Assembly: GCA_019054805.1 (NCBI GenBank)
Contig: JAHQIY010000012.1
Span: 2,232,001 to 2,296,000, forward strand
Direction: 5' to 3'
DNA length: 64,000 bases
Source: Brachionus manjavacas
Taxonomy: Eukaryota; Rotifera; Eurotatoria; Ploima; Brachionidae
The stretch's first letter is position 1. Every line of letters starts with the position of its first letter. The position numbers were made by a program, and so were the translations under genes. The notes under the pieces were generated by a model. It was not told the DNA's origin. It worked only from the letters and a program-made list of their open reading frames with translations, and ran no database searches. Shown here piece after piece: positions 53,908 to 64,000 of the stretch.

Positions 53908-56900
53908 GAGTTATTTCAATAAATTTCGACTTTGATTATCATCAGCATGCAAAAAATCTCGTTGTTGTTTAATCATATTAAAAGACTTTTTTTTCAAAAT
54001 TTTTGAAATTTTGAAATTAATAAATTATAATAAATTAACTTATTATTCTAATTGTTCTTGTTGCTTCCATGCACGAGAGTGTGGAAACAATGGATACCTC
54101 TCAACCTGGTAGTGCGGAATCATCTACTCCACTGCCCTCTCAACCTGAGTGTCTAACTGGTCTTGCCAATTTGTCAACACGAACCTCAAATGAGAAGTCT
54201 CAAACGGAGATTTCGACGTACTATCTGTCAAACTTTGTTCAACTAGCAAGAATTCCATGTAATGATCTGCTAAAACGTATTCGATCTTTCCCAATTGACA
54301 TAATAAAGCACCTCAGAAAAGAATTGGCAATTCAATTCTTGACTCATCACAACATTCAAGATTTGTACAATATCAAACCTAACTCGAGTGCTAAAACTCT
54401 TTCTAAAGACATCTATTCGATAACACAAATAAGTGTACAACCTACGTTTTCCGAAACAGATCTGCTCTTGATCTTTAAAAAAACCACCCAGTCACCTCGT
54501 TATGTAGATGAAGATGATTTGGAAGAAATTTTTACTTCTATTCAAGAAGTGCAAATAGATGCTAAACAAACATTCAATCAGATTGTCTCTCTAATCAATC
54601 TAGTTAAACTTCAATCGGCTCGAATCGATTCATTACAAAATGAAAATAACTCGCTCAAAGCGATAATTCAAAATAATAATTTGATTTTAAAGCAAATACA
54701 ATCAAAAATGAATGCTAATGAATTCCCAAGATTACCACAAAATGAAACTTTGACACCTCATAATACGATACTGAATACTCCAAAGCAGAATTCCACATCA
54801 TACTCACAAGCTACCGCTATTCCTAGCAAACAGACAAAAAAAAGGCCCCTGACAGACTCACCAACAAAATTGAACACACAAATGGGTAGCTCAAAAGGAA
54901 ACAAATCACAAAAAACTGATGATGGTACTAATCAAAACACAAATGCTACACCGGCCTCCAAACCAGTGACTCGTCAAACATCACGTCCGAATGGACAATC
55001 GAAAATCATGGCTTTTGATTCCTCAAACCCTCTTATCCAACAAAATCAATTGAATACAATGAATTTAAATTAGCAGGCCCAAGGAAGAGGACTAAAAAAT
55101 CTTCAATTCAAAATTATATCAAAACTTCTGATAAAGGTGATAACACTGGTCTTAAATCAAGTGAGAGAAAGGTCGATATTTACTTGGGTAGAATATCAAC
55201 TGAAGAAACTCTCGAGAACGTAAAATCGGTAGTAAATAAAATAGTCCAAACTTATACTTTTGAACAAATTTCAACCGTTAATCAAAATTTCAAGTCCTTC
55301 AAATTTTCAATAAGTGTGTTCGATCTTGATAGAATAAAAGATAAAACTATATGGCCAAGAGGTGCTGTTGTCTGTCGCTATCGTAAGCCATACGCTGAAC
55401 GCAATCAAAATGCACAATCTTCATCTGAAGCAAAAACGAGCAATACTCCAAAACAATCCAACACAAATCAATAAAAACGTAATTAAAATGCCTTTAAATT
55501 CTTTTTCTATCTCTTTTCTTAATTGTTTCAATTTAAAATCAAATTTATCTTATTGTAATCATTTAGTTAATATTTCAAATATTTGCTATTTGAATGAATT
55601 ATGGACCAGAAAAAATGAATTTCATATTATAAAAGATTTAGCATCATCTAAGTTTCATAAAAATACTCCACTCTATCAGTCGGATATGCCTGATTATTTA
55701 GGTAAATCTTCAGGGCGACCTTATGGTGGCCAATGTTGGTTTCTTGATGACTCATGTGTTTTGATTGATAGTGACTTTTTTAATAGACATTCGAGCTATG
55801 TCCATTTAAAAACCAAGGGTCAAGAATTTGTAATTTTTGGGGTTTATATGCCCTTTTATAATAATAAGCATAAGGCTGATTCTATATCTTTATATGAGAC
55901 TAATCAATCTTAATAGCTCACATGAAATTTTTTAAAGATTAAAATATTCCAATGTTTATAATAGGTGACTTCAATGCAGATCCTTTCAGGCTCACTTGTC
56001 AAAAATCCTCAAATATAAATAAGTTAGATACTCTACTATACAATTTTATAAATGATAATGACCTTATCTTACTGGACTCATTAAACACACAATTTACTCC
56101 GTATACTTATACAAAGCATAAAAAAAATTCCCTCCCATATTATGCTAACCTTGACCATATTTTAATCTCAGATCATGGGAATATCTTAAAATCTATTCAA
56201 TGTAACATTATAAATGACTTGGGAAATCTTAGTGATCACCTTGCCCTTATTTTGGATGTTACTTATGAAAATCTCCATTGTGAGATTGAATCTCTCTATC
56301 TTAAGCCTCAAATCCAACCAAGACTAAATCTTGAAATAGCTGAAGTTTTTGAATTCTATAATAATAATTTATCTTATCACTTTCAAAATTCTTGTCTCGA
56401 TTACGCAGATCCCTCGAAACCTATTTTTAATGCACAAGAACATGTTGATCTCTTTTATAAATCAATATGTGTCTCAATCTCTAAAGCCTCAAATGAAGCA
56501 TTAAACTATCAAAATATTTACTTTTCCTCCAATTTAGCTAAGAAGCCTAAGAAAAACAATTGGTTCAATAAGGAACTAAAATTGATAAAAGATAAGTTAA
56601 TTGACATCAATCAAAAAATAAAAACGGATCCCTCCTTTGAACCAAAAAGAAGACAATTAAAGAAAGAATTTAGAAGAGCTCAACGACAACAAATTTATCT
56701 AAATGAATTAAAAGAGCAAGCAAAAATAGAAAGTCTTTTCTCTTTAAAAGATAGGAATAGATTTTGGAAAAGACTAGCACAGTCTAAAAATAAAAGAAAT
56801 GTTAGAAAAGAAATAACTCTCCCACCGGATAAACTCTTTTCTCATTTCTTAAATTTATTCAAAGAGGATGAATCCTCTCTCTCAAGTGATCAGCTATTGA

Positions 56901-58728
56901 ATGAAACATTTGTGAACTACACTCGTCCTGATACTCTGCCTTTTTTGAGCTGTCTCAACTAAAGAAAATAATATCAGAATTTGATAACTCAAAAAGTAAC
57001 TGGTTTTGACAAAATCTCCTATAACCTTTTAAAAAATGTAAATTTTGTTGGCTTTTATGAAATTCTATTTGAATTCTTCAACCAACTTCTACTATTCAAT
57101 AAGATCCCAAAAAATCTTAATACTTCAAAAATTAATCCTATTCTAAAAGACAATTTAAAAAACAGCTATGATCTAAACAATATAAGACCTATTTCTATTT
57201 CAAACTGCTTTGCTCAAATCCTAGAAAAACTTATTCTAATTAACTCCCCTGATCTTTACAAAGTTAGTAATAACCAATTTGGTTTTAAGAAAAAAACCTC
57301 ATGTAACCATGCCATTTTTGTATTAAAAGAAACAACTCTTAACTACATCAATAAAGGCTCTGGATGTAGGATAGCATCTTTAGATGCAGAAAAGGCCTTT
57401 GACAAAATATGACGTGATGGCTTTTTCTATAAACTATTAAAGAGACTGCATACTTCCTACTGGGTATTGCTTAGGATTTATTATAACTCAGCACTAGCTG
57501 TTTTATCTCTTCCAAATAATCTAACAACTAAACCCTTTAAAATTGAAACTGGTGTAAAACAAGGAGCTATTTTATCTTCTTTTCTTTTCAACATATATAT
57601 TGATGATCTTATAATAGAATGCCTTTACAATGAGCTTGGAGCTTTTTATAAAAATCTTAATGTTTCTATCATTGTCTACGCAGATGATATAATCTTATTA
57701 AGCCCAGTTGACTCCCATCTACAAATGCTTTTGGATATTTGTGGATCTTTATGGGAATAAATAGAGAATAAAATTTAACCCTAATAAAACAAAAGTTGTT
57801 AACTTTGGCACTCAATTATTTAAGTCGGTATTTCACCTTAATGGATCCGAACTTGAAGAAGCAAATCAGTTAAAATACTTAGGATTCATTATAGATTCTA
57901 ATCTTGACCTTAACACACAGGCAATTATAAATTTTAAAAAAGTTCAGAGCAGCTTTTTTGGAATTTCATATCTTCTGCCTAAAAATAGTCCTTTTCTTCA
58001 CCTAAATTCAAATCTTTTATATACAAAACATTTTGCTTATCTAAATTCACATATGGTCTTGAGGCTCTTACTCTTAATTCGACCACAAAGGATTCAATAA
58101 ATAAATTACAAAACAACTTAATTAGACAAATGTTTGGTTTAAAAGCCTACTGTCACATGTCACGAGTCTTAAAAGTACTAAAATTATTCAACTTTGATGA
58201 ACTTTATCTATTTTCAAAACTAACTTTTATTGATACAATTAAATATAATTATCTATCATCACAATTTTTAAAATATATGCTTAGTGACCCCCCCTCTAAT
58301 AAATCTTTTTCCTCCGACTTAGTACTTATTTCCAAGTACTTTAAAATTGAAACCTCAAAAATTTCAGTTAATATAAACCAACTTAAAGAAAATCTTAAGA
58401 TTAATCTGATTTCTAATGATGGTATATCTGATTCAATTTGGTTATGTCTTTGCAATTTAAAATTAAAACATTACAGAACTCTCCTAAATGAGCTAATTCA
58501 AAATAAAAGAAATTCATGAATTTTGGTCCGAATTATCTTGCTTTCTAACTTTCATCCCTTTTTCTATTTTCGAACTAATGTTCCTTTTTTATTTTTGTAA
58601 TTTTATTTTTAGATAATAATTTTTCATTTTTTAAAAAAACACAAAAACACAAAAAAAATTTTATCTTTATTTTCTTTTACTTCTCCTTAAAGGAGGTTAA
58701 TTCAATTCAATAAATAAATAAATAAATA
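53908..58728 (+). pseudogene. LINE-D non-LTR retrotransposon, array copy 2 (full length)
   Basis: 5' UTR from about 53,908. ORF1 starts at ATG 54,069 (MHESVETMDTSQPGS); it has a Ser/Pro-rich N-terminus, a likely coiled coil near residues 165-215 and a basic linker. It breaks at 55,029 because one C is missing from the CCCC run present in copy 1, then continues in another frame to 55,474. ORF2 starts at about 55,488. Endonuclease pieces run to 55,913 and 55,952-56,962; RT pieces are 56,981-57,412 and 57,467-57,760; the C-terminus ends at 58,519. Copy-2-specific lesions are a lost T at about 56,946 and an extra A at about 56,993. Shared with copy 1 are the TGA at 57,410, the stop at 55,911 and the break after LWE. 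ORF1 and ORF2 are separated by about 13 bp. The 3' tail is AAAT repeats. It is dead. Confidence 0.9.
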
Positions 58729-58734
58729 TTCAAG

Positions 58735-59223
58735 AATTCTTGGCGAGAAATTATCTTTTTGTGATCTTCTTCAATTTCAGTCTCTGGCACTTCAACTTCG
58801 ACCGTTTGGATATCATTGTTCGACTTTTTTGTAACCAAATCAATTATTTCGTCATCTGTTAGTTGTACATTTATAAGTACATTTTCGTCACATTTTACAT
58901 AAGCAAATTGATTTAGATCCCTTTCATTTTATCGCTTATTTTTGTTTTAATTGTTACTAATAAATGCGTACAGCCATTTATATTTATGTTTAATAAATTG
59001 ACAATCAAAATAGACAATTTTTTCACACATTCGTTATAAAGAGTGACATCATAATTAGGATTATAGTTTAGGTGTAAATTTTTTCTTTGTTATATCGAGG
59101 TTTCGTTATAAAGAGTTTTCGTTATAAAGAGGTAAATCTACAATCAAATTATTTGTACTTCATTTAGTTATTTTATGAAGGTACGTCAAAAAGATGTTTA
59201 CGTTATAAAGAGGTTCGACTGTA
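58735..59223 (-). pseudogene. Pogo/Tigger relic with terminal subrepeats, array copy 2
   Basis: Duplicate of 48,300-48,786: transposase C-terminal piece at 58,930-58,740 and CGTTATAAAGAGGTTCGACTG end at 59,201-59,221. Confidence 0.75.
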
Positions 59224-59678
59224 AGAGATTTCTTATTCTTTTTTGAGTGATTTTAAGCTCGGTTTATAGCTAAAACTTTTGAATTTTGATGAATAAATAT
59301 TTAAATCCGATAATTGAACTAAAAGAAAATATGATAATTTTAAATCAAGTTTTTTTACTTTATTTTTTATTAATTGAAAATCCAATAAATTAAATATTTA
59401 ATAAATTTACTAAATATTAAATTAAAACCTTAAATTTAGCATTTTGGGTGTATATGTAAATGATTTAAGAAAAGTTATATTTTCAAATTGTGACTGTGGT
59501 ATTTCTGAAATTCAATAACGATTCAATTATGATCTATCTATATATAGAAACAATTCGATTTTTAATTTGATCCCTAAATAAAATTCTATTTTTGAGAATA
59601 CTTAAATGAAAAAATGACTCATCAGTAGTGTATAAATACAAATTCAAATAAACTTTTTTTATTAACAATAATTATAAA

Positions 59679-62223
59679 ATGAAAATGTCTTTAATTTTAA
59701 TTTTTTGGATATTTGTTATATCATATCATTGGTTGAATCGCATGGTTTTTTGTTGGAACCATTACCAAGACACTTTATTTCTTATTTGAGTCCTGAAGTG
59801 CCGCCCTATCGAAAAGATCCATCTGCATTATACTGCGGAACATTTGACCATCAGTACTACTATAATGGTTTGTGAATTAATTTTTTGCCAATTGTTGGTA
59901 TGAAATTTTTTTCATATTAGATGGAAAGTGTGGATTATGTGGAGACCAGTATGACAAGCCCAAGCTGTTTGAAAATGGCGGTCTATACGCAACTGGAAAA
60001 ATTGTTCAGACTTATCAAAGTGGACAGATTATTACTATCAAACATTCAGTATGATTGATATGAGAGGAATTTCATGCCATTTTTACTTGTTTATTTTAGA
60101 CAGTTGCTGATGGATATCATGGAGGCTATGTAGAAATAAAATTATGTCCTTTGACTGGTTCAATGAAAGAAGCAACAGAGGAATGCTTTGAAAAGTATCC
60201 GCTGAGAATTTTGCCACATCCACGAAGACTACCCGACGATGAATTTAAAATATCAGTTGAATTTGGTGTAAATCCACCCTTAGGAGAATCTGGTCCTTTT
60301 ATCGAAGAATCATTCAGGTAATCTTATGATTCATTTTTAAGACACAGTCTGGTTAAAAAAATAAAAAGCGATTTGAATTTTTTATTATAATTCAAAGATT
60401 AATTTAGTTTATATTCTTTTTCAAAAAATTATTTATCTTTCAAGGATAAATTTTATTTAAGGAAAAATTAATTTTTTTAAAATAACTTTAATTTTCATTC
60501 TTTTTATAATCCAAGTCTTTTTTTATTAGTAGTAGTATAAACTGCTGCATTGAGATGCGGTACAGTAAGTACCTAGCTTATAAATGAGCTTTAGCAGCTT
60601 CCATTCATCCATTCGTCTAATTGCGCTTTGAAACTATTCAAACTTTTCGCTGTAACTATTTCATTAGGCAATTTATTCCATATTGGTACAATTCGATTTA
60701 TTAAAAACGAATGTCTGCTCTGACTGTTTTTAGCCAATTCACGATTTAACCTGAACTGATTTCACCTGATCATTTTGTTGTTAATCGCAAAATTAATTCC
60801 ATTAACAAGATTCACTCTCTCATAACCATGGATGATTTTAAAGAACTGGATTAAGTGACCAAGAACACGTTTCTTATTTAAAGAGTCCAGTGAAAGTTGT
60901 TTGAGTTTTTCTTTATGTTCAACACTGTGAAAGTTATTAAACAATTTTGTACACCTTTCTTGGACTTTTTCAAACATGTTTATGTCACCTTTTTGAACTG
61001 GGATCCAAACACAAATCGCATATTCAAGCTAAGGTCTAACAAGAGACTTTTATAAAAGCTTGAATGCATTTTTACAAATTTTAGAGAAAACATTTCTTAA
61101 AATACCGAGGACTTAATTAGCTTTGTTTACGGATAAATTCACTTGATTTTACCAATTTAAATCACTAGAATCAATCACTCCCAAATCTTTTTCACCATTG
61201 CTTGATGATATACGCTGAGCTATTCCATTTTAATCACGTATAAAATAACCAATAATTACGTTATTCTTTCCATAATAGACAACTTTACATTTATTACCAT
61301 TTAGTTCCACTTCCTAATCCATCGACCATTGTTCGAGTTTTATTATGTCGTTTTGCTATTTATTGTTTGGGATAGATTTCCAAATATTAAGTAGCTTGTT
61401 ATCATCTGCATACATTTTACACTGAATCTTTAAGACTTCTGGTAAATCATTTATTCATACGACAAATAAAATTGGTCCAAGTACAGAACCTTGAGGCACA
61501 CCACTTGAGACCTCCTCCCAAGATGATACTGATTCTCCCAAAACAACTCTTTGGATCCTCTCAGTCAAAAAATTCTTTATCCACGATAATTAATTAGTGC
61601 ACAGATTCAATTTTTTTGTGTTAATTAATTAATTTTATTATTATGCTTTTTTAGTGTTAAACTACCTCAAGGTCTAAGCTGCGAAAGATGTGTGCTTAGA
61701 TGGAGATGGCTCAATGATCAAAGAAAGGTTTTTTATTTATTTTTAATGAATTTATTCAAAAATTACTAAATAAAGAGTACTTTATTGAATGGAACTCAAT
61801 TGATTGGACTCGGTGCCCAACAAGAATTTAGGTTTTAATTGCTAAAAATTTTGTTCTAAGAATTTGAATTTATTTTTTAGAAATTGCGCTGATATAAGAA
61901 TTTTACCTAATCCAAATGAATCTAATGAGCCGGAAGAGGAGATAATAAAACCAACTGTACCATCGCAAAAAATCAAACCAGTATTTCAATGTGAAACTTG
62001 GAAGTCATATTCTGAAAACAAACCTGGTTTAGTGATTAACACAAAGCCGGACTTGAACAAGTACACTGGAACAGGTGTCATTTGCTGGAACAGACTGGAA
62101 AATGTTTGGGATGACAAATATTTGTACAATCAACATATTGAGATGTGCACCAACTGCTTTTTGAATTGTTTGACTGCTGATAAAATATGTCCAAATGAGT
62201 GCATTTGTCGTTGGTATCCTTAA
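59679..62223 (+). pseudogene. AA15 monooxygenase gene copy 3, frameshifted in the signal-peptide exon
   Basis: Exons: 59,679-59,867; 59,921-60,048; 60,100-60,317; 61,655-61,727; 61,776-61,831; 61,881-62,223. All splice sites and exon lengths match copy 2 except exon 1, which is 189 nt in place of 190. One T is missing from a T-run at about 59,701-59,706, so translation from the usual ATG leaves frame after nine residues (MKMSLILIF) and never reaches the mature His. Exons 2-6 encode the same protein as copy 2. It could be a real loss of function or a homopolymer error in the assembly. Confidence 0.8.
60522..61595 (-). pseudogene. CR1-like LINE (LINE-B) fragment inside AA15 intron 3, copy 3
   Basis: Duplicate of 50,085-51,155 with a few single-base differences; same stops. 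Confidence 0.85.
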
Positions 62224-62509
62224 GTTTTCGTTATGTTTTTATATCAAAGGCATGATTTTTGCCCTTATTTGCAGGTTTTTAAAATAAAGTTAAAGACAAT
62301 AAATACTTTTTAAAATGCATTTTTAATCTTTTTTATATTTATAACGTTTTCAACTTTTTCTGTGCAAGATTTTGCCACAATTAATAATTCATCATTTTTG
62401 GTTCACTCGAATTCAGAATAGAACAATGTTTTATTGGAATATTCATATTTTCAGTGAAATATTATATTAAGTATTCGAATCTTTTTTTTATTTGATCTTT
62501 AATCGTATC

Positions 62510-63905
62510 TCCTAATTTTCTCCTCTCACCACGCTAATGCATTTCATCGAGCGTTCCATGTAAAATTATTATGGGAGGATTGAAAGTGTATCTAATACAT
62601 CTGATACAAGATTCGTAAAAATGATACTATTTTTCTTTAGAAACAAGACAAGGATTATCATCTTTGAATGATTTTTTTCATAAGCCTAATAGAAAGATTC
62701 CAACATTAACTAAGAAGATGACCATCTTGTCCCATTTTCACATCTAAATTTATATTTTTTGCATATAAAATCTACTGATTTTATATTCGAGTTTCTTATT
62801 GAGATTGCATATTTAGACAGTTTTGCAAAAATCTTACTAAAATTTTTACCTTTGTCAATTGATGTACGTATAACTAAGTTGATTTTATGAGAAGCACATG
62901 AAAATCTTGGTACTGAATTGGTTCCTAACTGAATGTTTTAAAAATTAACTGGGTCCGAATTTTCTTCATAAATATTTCTGATTCAAATTCAGAATATGTT
63001 ACATCATTAACTTGAAACAAATTTGCTTCGGTTGTTTGAGACACAGTTTCAATTACTCCAAACTCAGATTGAACTTGCTGAATTTTTTATTCGTTTACTT
63101 CACTTTCGTTTTCTTATTCTGATTCAGTTATTGAAAAATTTATTTCCTCATCAACAACAGTTTGAATCTCTCGATCTATTTCATGAAACAAAGACCTGAC
63201 CTCATTATTGTTTGGGTTGGAATCAGGTAAAGGATTATTGTACTGCCCGATGAGTTCGTCAAACAAATAATTTTGTTTGAAAAGTCTAATCACCGCAGAA
63301 GCTTGGTTACAACAAAATCCGGAAATTTTCGTCTTGTCAAAGTTAAACTTATTGATAATAGTTTCAACACATTCCTTAATTGACTCGGCATTAGAACCAT
63401 TCGTCGGAACCATGCCAATAACACGAATATTCTTGGTTAAATTGCTAAAAAACATTGATGCTGCCAATGCAAGATAATGTTGTGCTAAAATATTTGACCA
63501 AAGGTCCGTAATTAGATAAATTGATTAAGCCTCTTTTAACATTTCTTAAATTGACTTTTAAAGAATATCGATAAGCTCAGGCAATATATTTGTCTTGAAA
63601 GTATCCTCACAAGGAATCTCAAATTTGCGCATCTTTCTTAAAAAAGGATTTGAAATTTCATTGATTGCTGTAGAAGATGTCAAAAAATATTTTTCTAAAT
63701 TTGTTAATTTTTCGTCTAAATTTCCAATTTCGTTGAGCACTATCCAACTGAGATGTAAATGAAATAAGCCAATTTCTGACATTCTTGTAAATTTTTCTAA
63801 GTGTTTTTTCATGTTTCCTGATTCACCTAATTTCGCTTTATAAAAGCAACTACATTCGATACATTTAAAAGGTCGATTTATCTAGGTCTCAACGCAAATT
63901 ATGTT
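62510..63905 (-). pseudogene. hAT-type transposase relic with BED finger, array copy 3
   Basis: Third copy of the hAT relic, same blocks. One difference near 63,557 (TTTTAAAG for TTATAAAG) changes the stop context after the first block. The window ends in the spacer that precedes LINE-D in the other units. Confidence 0.75.
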
Positions 63906-64000
63906 TGAGAGTAAATAAAATTATGTATAGGCGAATATTTGACATTTTTTTCAATTTTCAATTCTTTTTCTCAAATATGTTGTTTTAACCATCTTCTATC

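Larger units (their letters stand above)
40760..64000 (+). repeat. Tandem array, unit about 10.1-10.4 kb, at least 2.3 copies
   Basis: Equivalent points recur at 40,760, about 50,838 and about 61,270. The start of AA15 exon 6 recurs at 41,375, 51,445 and 61,881, giving periods of 10,070 and 10,436 bp. The copies are nearly identical over genes and transposons. The first period is shorter mainly because of a 339-bp deletion in its LINE-D. Copy 3 runs off the window. Each unit holds an AA15 gene, an antisense hAT relic, a LINE-D and a Tigger relic in the same order. Confidence 0.95.

Noticed and set aside
40760..64000. Reading the direct repeats as LTRs of a giant retrotransposon or as a viral concatemer
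   Set aside because: The repeated unit contains a spliced host-type gene and nested relics of four element types, and no integrase, capsid or terminal repeat genes; tandem segmental duplication explains it.

Overview
This is a strongly AT-rich eukaryotic window. Its genes have very short introns (48-59 bp where measured), the core promoter octamer TATAAATA recurs, and the space between genes is full of decayed transposable elements. The gene content (CAP-superfamily secreted proteins, a secreted LysM protein, an AA15 copper monooxygenase, N-terminally lipidated globins with the ancient G7.0 intron, a ZnT1/10-like metal transporter, a divergent rhodopsin-type GPCR) points to a small invertebrate animal. 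A monogonont rotifer (Brachionus-like) would fit, but that is inference without a database search. No bacterial, viral-genome, CRISPR or tRNA feature was recognised.

Region 1 (1-13.3 kb): transposon debris, a three-LysM secreted protein, a Tc1/mariner remnant carrying a small palindromic insertion, a seven-transmembrane receptor, globin 1, LINE fragments and an intronless CAP protein.

Region 2 (14-29 kb): a locally duplicated zone. A 63-64 residue Cys/Pro-rich small-protein gene occurs four times, three times with its own promoter module. Globin plus the small gene form a 1.46-kb inverted duplication (18.8-20.3 kb against 27.5-29.0 kb). LINE, MULE and Merlin fragments fill the gaps. A single-pass membrane protein of unknown function lies at 24.1 kb.

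Region 3 (29-40.7 kb): a two-exon CDF metal transporter with an unusual Asn in the second metal-site motif, AT-hook and LINE remnants, and a three-exon CAP gene.

Region 4 (40.76-64 kb): at least 2.3 tandem copies of a roughly 10.1-10.4-kb unit. Each unit holds a six-exon AA15 (LPMO) gene with an antisense CR1-like LINE fragment in intron 3, an antisense hAT/BED transposase relic, a full-length but dead non-LTR retrotransposon, and a pogo/Tigger relic into which that retrotransposon inserted. Copy 1 of the AA15 gene lacks exons 1-3, copy 2 is intact, and copy 3 has a 1-nt deletion in the signal-peptide exon. This array is the most notable structure in the window. LysM and AA15 proteins both typically act on chitin-type polysaccharides outside the cell, so the window may reflect amplified secreted polysaccharide-handling genes; that link is inference.
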